From: Haemonchus contortus
Taxonomy: Eukaryota; Nematoda; Chromadorea; Rhabditida; Trichostrongylidae
Reading direction: 5' to 3'
NCBI GenBank assembly: GCA_000469685.2
Contig: LS997562.1
Location: forward strand, 36,988,345 to 37,052,344
Length of the DNA stretch: 64,000 nucleotides
In this document: in pieces, positions 1 through 13,659 of the stretch
How positions within the stretch are numbered: position 1 is the first letter of the stretch
Layout of the letters: every line of letters begins with the position of its first letter
Position numbers and translations under genes: made by a program
The notes under the pieces: model-generated
Database searches by the model: none
What the model was told of the DNA's origin: nothing
The model's input: only the letters and a program-made list of their open reading frames with translations

Positions 1-1388
1 TCCCATAGGGGATCGAATTAGGACTGTGCTTCCGGTGTGAAGCAAAACACTGATCCGCAACAGAATAGAAGCTAACACTCGAATAGTCGATGATTCAATC
101 GAAAGGATTTTCTGTTTGGTAGTAGCACCAAAGGCTTGGAAATACGTAAGATTATGGTGGAGTGTGTAAGATGAACCAATCGACTGACGTTGGAGGATTT
201 GTACGCCGCTCCCGGAAGAGTTCGGTTTTACCTCTGAAGCAATTTTATTATCGCTAATTGTGGTGAATAGTGGGTATTTATGGCAGTAATGTAGTTACCC
301 GAATGCGAACGGAATTGCTTTCCCGGATGTTTACTTGTTGGTTTGATGCGGCTCATGTCCATTTGTTTCTACCTTCCTGAACATACTGGTTTTCCAGTTG
401 TCCACCAAATAGCGGCAAAAATCGAGCGCTGATTCGTCGAGGGCACTGAAAGGCAAGGTTTGGATCTCAAGAGAATTGTTCCGAAGTTCGGTTACTTTAT
501 GATGGAAGTGTGTAGTTCTACTTTGTACTTTCACAGGGACTATATTTGGCTAGCAGCGATTACTCTTACAAGGGGGAGGGCACTTTTTCTTGGGAGGATC
601 CTATAGAGCATGTCTACTGCGCTGTTGGCCGAATACGAGGAATGATCGTGCCGTGTATTGTCATAATTCCCCTGCATAGTAATGGTGTTTTTCGGTCGAC
701 TGTTGAGAAAATTATGGTTGGTTTGATGGTATTCAGCAATAGTTGCTATGGCGATTATACCTTGCAATCTAAAAATAGACTACGATAAAGTTATGGTTCT
801 CCCTGTTGGTTTTCTGGAAGGACTAACGCTCAAACAGAGTTCGATGGTTTTTTGAAAAGCTAAGAAATTTGTCATAACTACTGCGACAGGTGGATTGGAG
901 TGCTGCCTGAAAGTGACAGTATCGCGATTCCGCCACCATTAGATCGAATCCTACTTGAACTAGCCAAACCTCTGTTCTCTTGTACAGGTAATTGATCGAA
1001 GGCACCTTCAGGGAGTTCAATGATAAGTTTCTCTGGTGGTCTGATTCATTCTTTCAACCCTACAACAACCTTTAAAATCCCTTCTGAAGGTTGACCTAGT
1101 TGTAAATACGTGGCCCATCCTGAAAGTGATGAACAATGTGTAACTTCCACCGATGTTTTTTGGTTCAGCAATAGGCTAACTTTGTACTCTTTGTTGTCGA
1201 AAGTAGTAAATGTTGATCCTTTTCCGCTGTTGTGGACGTAGCGCATGTTTATAGTGCGTTGTAAGTCGAGACGAGGCTGATTGCATGCGATTGACACAGG
1301 GACCAAGCATTAGCAATATTCCTTTGAATGGGGGACCAAAACGAGAATTTCATGGGGTTTTGCTCAAATTCTTTTTCGAGTTTTTCAG
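1..1388. other. Upstream spacer, no gene recognised
   Basis: No exon with a convincing family match was found on either strand. Several 60-90 codon open frames overlap each other and lack splice context. If the Headcase gene has upstream exons for the cysteine-rich N-terminal region known in fly and human homologues, they would lie here or before the window; I looked for a matching cysteine pattern and did not find one. Confidence 0.4.
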
Positions 1389-1391
1389 ATG
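1382..1391 (+). promoter_or_regulatory. Probable trans-splice acceptor at the Headcase start codon
   Basis: A strong T-rich acceptor (TTTTTCAG) ends exactly at base 1388 and is followed at once by ATG at 1389. In nematodes such a site just before the first ATG usually receives a spliced leader. The alternative is that this is the acceptor of an internal exon and the ATG is incidental, in which case the protein would be longer at its N-terminus. Confidence 0.5.
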
Positions 1392-4300
1392 GAAGACGAC
1401 TGTCCACAAGGTGGTGACGATGTTCGCCTGTGTCTGTTGAAAACGTTAGGAGCGCATAATCAACGTGTAGTACCGTGTGTTGGATGCCATCGTGATATGA
1501 TTGTGAGTTCTTACTTCGCTTTCTTTCTTCGCGTACCGCCTTCGTAACACTTTTTTGTTTTATTTTTATATCGCTCTAAGGTGTAACTTGTAGAAAAAAG
1601 TATTTTTTATACAATTCACTTTGAACCGCTTTCAAGATCCCGTTAGAGTTTCACTTTTGCATTTGTTTTTGTAATTCATATTCATATTCATTTCAACTCG
1701 ATTTCCATTGATTCTAATGGTGTTTATTTCAGTTTTCATTTATAAACCCTACTTACAATGCAGTTAATTGAAATAATTGACATTCACAGCAAGCTTCCTT
1801 TCCTTTTTTCCCGTTTTTTTTTTGTTTTGATGGATTCGATTTATTCACCAACCGTGGAATGATTCTTTTGCAGGTTTACGATCGATATCCGCTTGTTGAC
1901 GGAGTCTTCTTTTTGTCACCTGTTTGTCATTACGGACCGCCTACAGAGGTTTGTTTGTTATTATTGCTCATTCGCAGATAACTTCTATATTTACCCTGTA
2001 AACACGGCCTAATCGAATTTACAGTGTTGACTAAATTAGCTGAAGGCGTAGGAAGTGTTTCCCACGTCAGTTATTTCGGGCGCAATTTCTGCCGTCTAAT
2101 CGGATGCCTCACAAATCTGGTCGCATTTCTTGTAAAGGAACGTCCTTATTTTAAATGGACTAAGGGCTTAATAAAAGTGACGGAGAAACTTATCTGTGGT
2201 CCTTACATGATCAGGTCCATTCAAAGGCTAAGTATCGATTAGAACAACGAGTTTTAGATGCTTATTTAATGGTAATGTCGTTTGGGCTAGTTTAAGTACA
2301 GGACTTTGTCAAGGGCTAATACGTCATAGAATGGTACGGCTAGGTGTTAGTCCAACTTATTTACTTAACAGAAGATGGCTACTTGAATATTTTTTTACTT
2401 TATACATGAGGTCCACTGGATGAAATGAATAGTAATCCAGCTGTTTTCTTAATTAAAATATCCCACAGTGATGTTCGGTCTTTTAGGTGATGTATGATGG
2501 AAAGAAGAATTATTTGCAACAATTGTGTGCGAGTTGTTTGTGGGCTGATTGGCGCTGTAACAATTGTGGACGAGGTACGGTAGAAGTTTTATGATCCTGG
2601 ACTGTCGAACGTCAATAATCTTCAAGTAAATAAGTGTACACGCTTATAATTGAGCCCATTTACTATCGTAATAATTTTGAATTGATAATACTTTGATCGT
2701 GAATAATATAATATAAATTATTTTGAAATTTTCTAAAATAGGAGCTCATTTTTTAAAAAATGAAAGGAGTTATGGAGATACGAAACTTTTAGGTTGTATA
2801 TATGTAACGTAAGGCAGAAAGCTCAAAAAGGTTGGAGAGAGAAGTTACCAACTGTCAGAAACTACTAAATCCAATCGATTATGGAAATTTCATGAACTGG
2901 GTGGCTTGATGAGGAGCTTTCTGTTCAATAAATTTTGTAGCGGTTGGTAGTGGGCGATGAAATAATGTTTTGTCTTGGCAGTTGTTTACCGGATTCGTCT
3001 CACCTATTGTCAGCCGTAATCTTTGCCCCGCATCCAATTATAAGCAAACATCTGATATAATTTCTCCAAACTTTTTGATTCGTTATTATGTTCATCATTA
3101 TTCCCACATTACCTGCCCCATGGTTGACACGATTGTGTTTCAATGTTGGTTTTGATAGATTTCTCTTTTATCTCATGTGTTGTTTTCCACCCACTGAGTA
3201 TTTTTGGTTTCCATTCAGGTGGTTGGTTCAACGGCAAGTCGATCGTGCTTGGAACGCTCTACTATTACGATATTGGTGAGAGCTATAATTAGATTTGTGT
3301 CAATTCGTTTCAATTTTGTTCCCAACAAAAGTACTTTCTGCTGAATGACCTTAAATGAATTCTCTATCATCTGATGAAGCTTTTCATAAACCAAAAAAAA
3401 CTTAGTCTCAAAACAAGGTTCTCCTGACGATATCCATTATTTCTCGAAATGAAATTGCAAATCGAATTGATTACTAACTATTTCTGGAACTCGATGAGAT
3501 GCTTGCAGCCGCAATTGAATTTTAAAAACCTGACAGTTATTGATAAGCATTATTGGTTCGTGTATCATCCTCGAGTCTTCCTTGAACCTAATGAAGATGG
3601 TGAATTGGTTCTTGGGGTGAGTGGAGTGGCGCTAATTTTCAGTCCCTTTCCGAAACGGATTTGGTTTTCGTGATAGAAATAAGAACAGCACCATTTGATC
3701 GACCTGCTAGACGTAATCCCAATATGCGTCATTGAGAAGTTGTTTTCTGTTGATTTACATAGATTTCACATTCCTCATTGATCTGCCCTCGCACAAAATC
3801 TGCAGTCTCTGTGCTTTTCGTCTTCTTTCCACAGACTTTCAGCATTTAAGTCGGTCCCATGAGGATATCGAGCACAACAATTCACTCAATAGTGGGACCA
3901 GTGGACCTTCAACTTCGACTTATAGTCTTTAGGCTCTTACCATTTAAGCACGAGAATTATTAGCCAACCCATCTCCACGCGGCATGGCAGTAGCTACCGT
4001 TCTTCATATCAGTTGTGCCATGGATTGATCACTAGTTTACCATAATTGTACTTACCAGATTACTATTAGCAGTGTAGGCCGCTTACTAGTGGGAGAAATG
4101 TTTTTGGATATGCACGTATTCGGGACTCATTAAAATGAAAATTGTTTTCAAATGCATTGGTTTTGACTTATTCCATGGTTCGCCCAAGTTACCCATTTTA
4201 AAAGTATCAAACTTTGGTCTCCTTAGCACTCTGCTCCCACTTCTAAGCGGTTTGAGTGAAGCCAGCCGTGTAGAGCCCTGCTGAGCTTGGGCGGAAATCT

Positions 4301-7300
4301 GTCCTAATGGGGGTTGTGGTCTATACCCCTCTCTTGTGGCAGCTATTTTGCAAAGGTTACTCGTATGGTTATCAAATATTCCTAGCACTTGACAATAGTA
4401 TATTTCACTTTTCATTATGGTAGTAGTAAATAATGCTTTTTATTGTTCTCGTAGCAAATTGCTTCTTGTATTGTTACTAATTTCAGTTTCATCCGGTAAA
4501 TGCTGTCCGCCGACGTGTACGGTTTGCCGTAGTCCGTTACTGGTGCCGGAGAATATCATGCTACAGATTGTGAATGTGAGATAATGGTATAGTTTGAACG
4601 CTATTCCGGTTGCGAACCTTAGGGATAAGCTGAAAATTGTTCTTCAAAAAGAAAGGCCTACTGGCGGAGCCTCTAGAAATACTCCAGTAAGGGTCGTTTT
4701 ACGGTTGATTTTTGTTTAGATTGTCTGTTAAAAAATTTTGATACTTCAATGAACTCTGCAAACTACATTTGAGCTTTTTTTGTCGACTAACATTTCGTTG
4801 TTCAGCTAAGGAATTTCTTATAGCTCGACGGGAATCCTTAAGTTCCTGAGAAATCAATTGATGTCAAAGTAGCACCTTCTATCTTGGAAATCCTGTCGAA
4901 AGTGTCTTAGAATTGAGCTTTGACCATGAGAATACCAGAACGATCGTTTTCATTTCTCGACAGCTGTACAGACGGTGAGTAGTCTGCGCTGATCGACAGC
5001 GAGGACGTTTAGGTTGTTCATTTGTATTGTGCGTTCGATGGTCATTAAGAACTGTGGGGATTTCGGAGGGTACGAACAGTGTTTCTTGTATTTCACATAA
5101 AGACAGGGCACAATACTCGTAAATAACAGCCGTAGCGGTACCGATTCCCACAAGATGAATTACAGTGGGTGGCAGATTATTCCCACCCTCGACGACATGA
5201 GGGAGAGTTTCTTCCGAGATTTTTAAATGACTTTGAGCAGCTTAGAGCCTATTCATTCCTCTGATCAGAATTTTTACTTCATCGAACAGAATCTGAGGAG
5301 GGAAACTAAATAGTGGAAATTTAGGGGCTCGGATACCTTTTTATCATGTCCACCATGGGTTTGAGTTTTAGTAGGTATTAGAAACATAAATTGAATCAAA
5401 AAATGATAACAAGTAAATATTCAAGTTGGCCCCGAGCATCATTCACTAGGCACAATTCAAGAGCGTGTAGCTTCAACTGAGAAGGTGGTTCCACAATTGG
5501 ATGCGACTATCTATTATCCTTTGAGTAACGAGGCTTCTCCTTTTTATTTCGCTGCAAGCCTGAGAGAGGCTAATATGATTCAGAACAATTTCGCGTGTTT
5601 AATGGTCATTTTTCATTGCGAGCCTTTCTTTTTTATCCCGAAATTTAAGGGATCAAAGAAAAGGGTTGAGGTGGAGACACGTCGGCCCTCAGGCCGACTT
5701 CAGTCATTCCCAGTACTTCTTGTTTTGTAGTAGTAGAACAAGCTATTTTCAGTCAAGCTTAGATGCTGGATGGATGTTTTGCATATAACTCGGCACTCAC
5801 GTAGAAAAAATTCAATTTGTTGTACTGAGCAGTAATCTAATTTGAATTCAGTTCGTTTACTTTCTCTGGAATTGCTTTGGGTTCGATTCCCACAGCATAC
5901 TCGGGGAACTTGTTGTTGGAATCGAAGTGGGATTTGAAAGAGAAGCCTCTTTAGATAATAAAAATGATTGAAAAAGTATCCAAAAATACTTTTTTGTCCG
6001 ACTATAATTTATTTCTCACAAATCTTGAGCCGCTCAACAACTCGACAGATTTGATGGCTCCCACCTTAAATCGTGGTCGAAAATCAATCACAATATTTTG
6101 AAGGGGCTACCGCCTTCAAATCCGCTATCTTCCTTTTATCTGCTTCATCAATAAGCTCTTCGATGTTTTTAGGTTTTTTGCAATCTCAGACATTTTTTTT
6201 TTTTGTTTTTGACTTTTTTTTACATCTCTCGTTTATCTGTCAGTCACCTGACCACATGCCGTAATCGGCGAGAATAGTACAACGGAATTGAATATATTTT
6301 TAATTTGTAGTCTGAAAATGATGTTGTTCCACATATGTAGGAGGGAAATGTTTTTGGGAAGAGCAAAGGGATAGTGCCTCTCACTCATAAGGAGAAGTAT
6401 TAGCGTTATAAAATTCGCTCAAGTAGTAGTAGACTAGTTGGAAACAAGTTTCTTTGGCAGTAACAGAGCCCTAAGATCGAGTTTTTACGTTATCAAGGGG
6501 TTTCAACAGTAAAGAACAGCTTTTTCAGTTGTCTGAAAGCTTAGAATGGATTTGTTTGTTAAATCAATAGCCCTCTTCTGAGAAAGGGTAGACAGACCAT
6601 ATTCATGATTGAGCGCCAATTTGGAAGGTTTACTGATTTCGGGTTAATCATGCCTCGATGTGAAGGATTTTTACTGATGTCACTTAAATAAGTAAATTTT
6701 CTGAAGCAAATATCTTATAGTTAGTTTTTATGAAAACTGTGTAGTGTGCCAGGTTGTTTTTCTTTTTTTTTCTCATTGGAAAAAACATACTTTATCTGCC
6801 GAAGAGGGTTATGATGAGTTGAGTGTAATCGCTTCCCAGGAACCATTGTTTCCTGGATTCTCGAAGGTTGTGCTGGAAATGACTCATGAATGGGGACGAA
6901 CAGCCCGTTTTGCAGTTGTTTACACGAGAATTCGCTCGGCTGTATATTTTTTTTTTTGGTTTTTTTTTTGCACTCCCTCTTCTTGCAAAATAATTGTTTT
7001 TTTTTTGTCCTGATTAGATTGGCTCCCAAAGCCGTTAAGTGCAATACTAACTTTAGAAATTGCCATTGTCAATATTAATGGTGCATGCTTGCAACGCTGC
7101 CATATAAATAAGCCTTATTTTTGCAATTCTTGCTACAATTTCTTGATAACACGCAACACAACCGCGCGCGTCTACTTCTGCTATTCAGTAATTGGTGTCG
7201 AACGTACATTACGGTATCGATAGCACACACCAAGTGTAGCATTTGACTCATTAAAGATAGAAAACGGAGTCGCAGCTATGCACTGTTAATTGGTAGGATT

Positions 7301-7957
7301 GGGAAGCGTGAGTCTATATTGGTCGTTGTGGGAACTTCACGCGAAAGAATATGGGAAATAGCTTATTCTTATTATTAGAGCTGAAGACATATCAATTAGG
7401 CTCTCGCTTTTTTACAGTTCATTGTGTATGCTAATCAGGCACTCAAGGGCATAACAATTTCGGATAGGATTCCAATATTTCGAATATTCGAAAACATGTG
7501 TGGATTTTTTTTTCTTGATCGCTGTTGATGGGGGAAGAGTCAACCGTTTTGTAGAAATGGGGAATCGCAAAAAAATGAGAACAAATCATCAATCAGTTAA
7601 AATTCATTTTGTACATTTTTGTGTAAAGGTTTATGGGTATTCAATCTGAGCCAATCACAAAGACCCGAGGTAAGTTGGAGAGGAACGAACCCTTTTTGAA
7701 ATCCTCTTGGAATGCGCCAAGTATTCTAGTGAATTGAGTTTCAATAAGTATCATCATACCCCTGGTACACACCCATGACGAACTGTAAGACCGGTTGGCG
7801 CTACCATCAATAATATGACCTATTTTTGATAATCCTATTGAAAATTATCCTTTTTCAGGGCAACTACAGCATCATGCACGAGCTAATCACGTGTTCATCA
7901 TGTGGATCGAGAAATTACCATGCTGTTAGACGTATGAAGGAAATGGCGATCATGTAG
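1389..7957 (+). CDS. Headcase (HECA) family protein, compact form, 6 exons
   Basis: Exons: 1389-1502, 1874-1948, 2487-2574, 3219-3275, 4487-4575, 7859-7957. All junctions are GT-AG, phases agree, and they give 173 aa ending TAG at 7955. Residues about 39-53 read VYDRYPLVDGVFFLSP, close to the FDQFPLVDGTLFLSP stretch of human HECA. SIVLGTLYYYDI near 100-111 matches its LGTMYTYDI. The next exon brings KCCPPTCTVC, where HECA has CCQARLNCKHC. The last exon has ITCSSCGSRNYH, where HECA has QQCPHCGNLDYH. Paired cysteines (CVGC, CASC, CNNC, CTVC, CSSC) suggest zinc binding. Headcase proteins control cell proliferation and differentiation in flies and mammals; the molecular activity is not settled. 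The protein is far shorter than human HECA (about 540 aa) and covers only its C-terminal half. The last intron is 3.3 kb. The family call is by eye, from remembered HECA sequence. Confidence 0.72.
3537..3932 (+). other. Candidate alternative terminal exons of the Headcase gene
   Basis: Two exon-like blocks, 3537-3616 and 3843-3932, lie inside the intron that follows the LYYYDI exon. The first starts after GACAG in the phase needed by the exon ending at 3275, and ends at a GTGAGT donor. The second starts after TTTCAG and runs in frame to TAG at 3930. Joined, they would replace the last 62 residues with about 56 others (VIDKHYWFVYHP... then a Ser/Thr-rich tail) and lose the final CC...CTVC and CSSC zinc-binding pairs. 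They show no resemblance to HECA, so they may be chance splice-compatible sequence. Confidence 0.25.
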
Positions 7958-9372
7958 GATTTGTCATAATCGAGGTTTTCTACCTACATATGTTTCCATA
8001 GCCAACCTTGTTAGTATCGCTATCGTCGTCGTCCTTATCTATTCGTTTTAAGCCTCCTCTTTATCCCCTTTGAGCTAATCTCACGCTAGGAAATCGGGTG
8101 GGTTCAAATGTTTACAGTCCACCCGATGATTTATATTTGTTTTCTATTATTGTTCTTGTTTGTTTTGTAGATCAAATTCATCTTTTACAAATTCACAGAC
8201 CCGGGTCAAGCCAAGTAGCCCCGTTTAAACCCCGTGAGATCGCATTCATAGTCCGTTCCATAATTAGTCGCGATTCTTCACCACGTAGTCGTGTCCGTAC
8301 TATTCCTCTGCTATGTATTACTGCAATTCATTATCATCATCATCGTCACTTTTGCTTGTGGGAATCCTCTTCACATCCCGAACCACAGCCCCTCAAAAAT
8401 GGTCATGTGACGCGCTGGTGTCTGCTACATCTCCGGTATCCGTCGTACACTTGCACGCTCTTTGACTGCATATCAGCTGGTATCGACCATTTCGCTGCGT
8501 ATCGTCGTGCAGCTGCAGCCTTTGATATGGGCGTGGCCAGACAGATGAAAAACAACTAGTCACGTTCCCACTGCTGCAACCGCCGCCCGAACGCGCGACA
8601 TCGGGGAACGGGCAATGGGCTGCTGGCGGCTTCAAAACACCTAAAAACACCACTTTCAAAAAACTCGTCAAACATGTGCGACAACGTCTACAGCAGGGGC
8701 ATTGAGGGGTTCTCAAGCGAATTTCAGGCCCCTGAAAATGGATTTGGGGAGAGGCAGACACCGGCTAGCTAACAATGTTTATACATCCAACATTCTAACC
8801 CTCTAGGAACAATTTCAATACGATTCCAGTGCGTCCAGGGCATTACAGTAACCCGTATCAGATAGAAGCTATGATGTCATCATTTTATTGTTTTATTCGT
8901 AATTGCACAACTACATGGTCTACCGTAATTTTGGCAGGATCGTGAGGGTGTAATTACCAATGAAGCATCATGATGTAACACTTGTAACCTAGTCTAAAGT
9001 GATTAGCCCAAGACGTGGGTGAGAGGTGGGCCGTCCCAATTTTGACCCTCATCACTCAAGTCATTCGTTTACTGCTCTTGGGCTTGTCACTCTACTTTGT
9101 TCCCATTTTTCCCATTTGTTTGGATCTGAATCGGGAACTTTTTTTTTCGTAGTCACTGAGCCCAGGTACTCCCCAAAGACTCCGCCAGTATTCGATCCTG
9201 GACCTGTTTGGTGTAGCCCTCTTCAAGCGCACTTTTCCACTTGTCTCTCCTCATCTACCTCTTTTCCTCCTGGCCCGAAAAATATATCAGTGCCCCATTG
9301 TCGCCTGCGGTATGCCGCTTCCATGTTGTAGTGGATTGATGATTTTTTACCGGAATGTGCATCGAGGTACAC

Positions 9373-9548
9373 CTGTCTGTCGATCTGTCTGTCCGTTTGT
9401 CTGTTTGTTTGTTTGTCTGTTTGCGGGCTAATTTGCCATCAATCAGCCCACACTTGCGCACTTACCGGTTATGAGGAAGTTACTTCTGTTTGTCTGTTAT
9501 TGTGTATATCTCATCTGTGTGTGCGTGTGTGTATGCATCTGTGTGTGT
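9373..9548. repeat. Microsatellite tract (GTCT/GTTT then GT-rich)
   Basis: Bases 9373-9424 are a run of CTGT/TTGT tetranucleotide repeats, and about 9508-9548 is TG/GTGTGT-rich. A short CCAT repeat follows near 9756-9775. These are ordinary simple repeats. Confidence 0.85.
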
Positions 9549-10499
9549 AACCTACCATCCGCTCGGGTACCAGTCGTGTCCTACCATATTTCCCGCCTCA
9601 CTTCCGATAGTCCGATTAGCCTACCTCCCATGTTTTAGGTGAAAATGAATGTGTTCTATATCTCAACTGACTTCTGTTTTGTTTCCCGAATGCCTATCCC
9701 GTTGATGATGTCCTACCATCCTATCTGGGTATGCCTATTCGGTTCCACTCCATCTACCCCATCCATCCATCCATCGATTAGAAAATTCGCGAAAAGCATT
9801 CGAACGCGATGATTTGTTTCTGTTCATCTTGTTCTCTTCGCTGCTCTTCTTTTCTCAATCCCTATCATGAACTCCCCTCTCCAGCCTCCTCTCCCCATCT
9901 TTTTGTTGTTTACTATTTTTCCTTTGATTACACTTTCGCTAGAGCAGTATTATTAAATACACAAATACACGCTGTACACTTGTATATTTGTTCAGCTATG
10001 AATAAAGTTTGTTAACAGACAGTCTCGTCAAGCATCAAAGTTCAGCAATCGTTTGGTAAATACGACTCATGGACAGTTTGGAACATAATAGTAACTGAAA
10101 AAAGAAAAAAAAAGGAAAGTGGAAAGAATGATCTAAAGCTTGGCTGAGTATTATTCATCAAGATCGACCAGAACTCCGACAGATCTCGAACTCCCCAAAA
10201 AATCATCCAAAAGAATACTTGGTGGAAGTTTCTAGGTGAGCGCTAAATTAGGCGACCAGCAACAAAAAACTTGGAATCATGCCAAAATTGCGAATATTGT
10301 TTACGAGGATGTATTGTTCAATTGTTGGACGTAAACTATGCATATGAAAAACAAGACTGACAACCTCGGCCAATACTTTCAACGCTGTAGGGACCATGGA
10401 AACGTGCTCACAACCGCAATTATTCCATCCGATTTACTTGACGCTTTTCAAATAATATTCTAGCTATTTATGTATCGGCATTTTCTGTTTGTGTGTTCC

Positions 10500-10790
10500 T
10501 ACAGCGGAGGTGGTGTAGTGGCAAGTGGCGCGCTATCACACACTCATGGTCCGGAAATTGGACCCCGGATCGGTACTCTACCTGTCTACATGAGCCTTCC
10601 ATCTCACCGAGGTCTTTTAGTTGAAGTGAAGCTCATTTGGGAGGATAGGAGCACTAACTAGCTGGATACCGAAATTCGTTGTATAGGCTGCATAAGTGGT
10701 CAGATCGCCACCACAATTTTGAATGGATGTCGACTTCCGGGGCGCATCCCGAACGCCACCTCAACGCCCAAGATCATTCTTATCTTCTAT
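10500..10790 (+). repeat. tRNA-derived SINE-like element, copy 1
   Basis: GGTGGTGTAGTGGCAAGTGG near 10509 looks like a polymerase III box A (tRNA 5' part). The downstream body (GTGAAGCTCATTTGGGAGGATA, then a CACC-rich segment and a GTCGACTTCCGGGGCGCATCC end) is shared with the copies near 11.65 kb and 41.6 kb. It carries no coding capacity. The family name is unknown to me; boundaries are approximate. Confidence 0.5.
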
Positions 10791-11639
10791 TTATTGCTAT
10801 TGTTGAAATTGTAGTGGGCTGTTTAAATTAAAATAATGGTCAAAAACTTCCCAGTAACAAATACCGCTGATCTGTTCACCAGTTGATTGTCCTTTTACAA
10901 AGCTTTAGCGCCTTACTGAAACCCTAACCCTGAGATGAGTAAAAGAATAAGGAATATATAGAAGTGTTGTCTTACGAATAGACTAGGGTTCCACCGCAGA
11001 GGCAAGAAATTACCAGCCAAATAGGGGCTGAGATGACTATTAAGTAAGACTGTCTCCTGCCCCTTTAGATTCATGTTAAGGATCACAGGGTTATGCTTCT
11101 AAATTGAAGCTCGCAATGCTATATGAACTACAAAAGGACTATATTGATTACTGGTATTGATTGATGTTGAAATACTGAAGAGTAACCAGTCAGAACCGAT
11201 TGGAAAGGCAATGCTGAAGTTCCCACTCAACCACCTGTATTCTCTACCAGATTACTACTACATCAGACAGCTATGTTACCTCTTCAATCGCACCTCAAAT
11301 CGGTACTGATCACTATCGATTGATCGAAATAACGATGGCAAAGTACACATCCATGTTATGGTCTATGCTGTAATAGCGCTATCACTATCACCACACCCAT
11401 CAAGTATTTACTGCTACTACGTACTGATACCACCTCAGCTGGCAGTGACTTTTTCATATCACTCCCCTCATCATAATTCGGATGGCAAGTTTGTAAACGG
11501 GCAGACGTCTCGAAAATTGGGCAAATTGACAAAAAAAATCCAAACCGCCAATTCACCGCTTTTCATTGAGAAGTATAGGATAAATTCAATAAAAAGGTAA
11601 ACAATTCCTCATCCATGGCTCCACGTCCCAACAGTTTAC

Positions 11640-11925
11640 AACATCGATTCAAACCATATGCTGATACCAGTTCACACGATCCTATTCGAGCGTGTATTGT
11701 TTCCCCCTTCCCATTTCACACACGTGGTCTTACCATTAGATCGAATCCGAATCGATACTCGCCCAGACTATCCAAGTTTTCTGTTCTCCCGGGTTCAGCC
11801 AATTCGCACCGGACTCATGTGGGAGGATAAAGTGGTGACTTGTACATCGGCTGGCCACCGCAAGTCATTTTATAGGCCACATACACCTACGAATCTGAAT
11901 AGAAGTAGAATGTAGGGCGCATACC
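11640..11925 (+). repeat. SINE-like element, copy 2
   Basis: This shares the body of copy 1: ACTCATGTGGGAGGATAAAG followed by TGTACATCGGCTGGCCACC and a GGGCGC end. The tRNA-like head is less clear here. The same TACATCGGCCAGCCACC block occurs in the minus-strand copy near 41.6 kb. Confidence 0.45.
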
Positions 11926-13659
11926 AGACACGGAATTAATTAAAGTCGGAGACTTTGTTGTATACTCGATCACAGTACAACTACAGTATTATTAAAAATA
12001 TAAGCATATTACTGTAGCATTATTAAAATGTAATGAATGGATCGTTGTGGGGCTTTTGCCAATAGAGCACTATTGATCACCTGATCGAATTAGGCGCCCA
12101 ATCTCTCATTCAAACCAACTAACCTTTCTGCTTCAGGCAGTCCAAAATATGGCTTCTTTAGATAATTATGTTGTCTATTTATGTATTCATTCATTCTTCT
12201 AGAAATTTTTCTTTTTCTTAATCGTCGTTATGGCTACTTTTCAAAATGTTGCTGGCTACACTAATTCGTCTCCAATGTAGCTTTCTGATGTTTCTTTTTC
12301 TCCGGTTCCGCGTGTACCGATTTTATTAGATTGGCAAGTGGGTACATGGATCTTTCGATTATTTCAAATATTTGTCGTAAAGGGTAACTATCTGTTTTGT
12401 TTTTTTTTTGAAATAATTTATGTTTGTAGATTAGGTACCTGAGTATTTTATGGTCACTGAACAACTGAATAACTGCTTCTTTTCGTTTTCAAAGAAGTGG
12501 TAGTTACATTTTCCTGATCTACATGCAATTACTTAGTTGTCAATCTACTACCTGGAGCTGTTAGGGACAGTTTACTCGGAAACTGTCCCTACATTGTCGA
12601 AGATTTGAATGGCGATGCCCTTTGGTTTGAATGGAGATCTTGGCCGGAATTTTCTATTTGTAGGAGGAACGTTAACGATATCGTGATGGTCATTTAGATT
12701 TTCAAAGGCCAGCTTGATCTTCAGTGTTGCGATTTATTTCGCTCATTACCGTCTATTGCAAGTAGCGTGTTGTCAGAATAATTTTCAGACCAGCTCGTGG
12801 AGGACAAAGGTATCGTCACACTGTCAATTGGGTAGAATCTGCATAAAATCGCCTTGAAAACTGGCTCACTTTGTATCAAGGTTGGTTTTAAAGGTTACTA
12901 ATGTGAAGAATTTTTTCAGTAGTTTTCTTATCATTCTGTGTATAAGTAGAAGGATTTTCTCGTTTCGTTTTTCTAATTGTTCTTCATCCTGTCCTACCCA
13001 ATGATTTCGTTCCTCATACGGCTAAACATACACCAGGAAATAGCGTTCCAATCGTGTATCGGAAAAGAATTCTCAGGAAATATTCCTGCTGCTTCTCCTT
13101 ATTTATAGTTTAGCTTTGCTTTCTAGTATCTCCTATATCCGGTAGTTTGTTGCCACAGATCCATGTTTTGCACGGATCGTACTGTTTATAGTTTGTTTTT
13201 GTTTTTCCTTTTCTCATTCTAACTTTTTGTTTTGTGAGCCATCTGCCGATAGTCTGCGCTTAAGCAAGGAATGAACACATTTTCTCATTAGCGTCAAGTA
13301 TTCCTTTCTTCAAATCTATCTATTACCACCACGTTTGCTGTGACGGTGTTCGAACAATTTTGGACCGAGGTCGGGACGGTTCGTTCGATAACCTTCAAGA
13401 GTTCAACTCTATGACATTGAAACCAACTGTTGCACAGCAAAGGACGTCTGTGGCCGATGGCTAAATCGATGCTGTCAGGGATATTTTCGTGTCGGGGATC
13501 AGTAGCAAAATGAACTCCATATTGAAAGTCATTGCTAGCCGGTCTGTCATTAGCTGAGGCTACGGCAACATAAATGGAACCGGGAATTCAATCGTATACA
13601 AGGGCTTCGATCTTGGAAATCGAATGAACCAACCAACTGATAGACTTGAGGATTACTAA

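Noticed and set aside
5860..5915. Box B-like GGTTCGATTCC
   Set aside because: There is no convincing box A at the right distance and no tRNA fold; probably a repeat fragment.
8098..8761. 153- and 122-codon frames on opposite strands
   Set aside because: Both lie in the probable Headcase 3' region, and neither has recognisable motifs or splice context.
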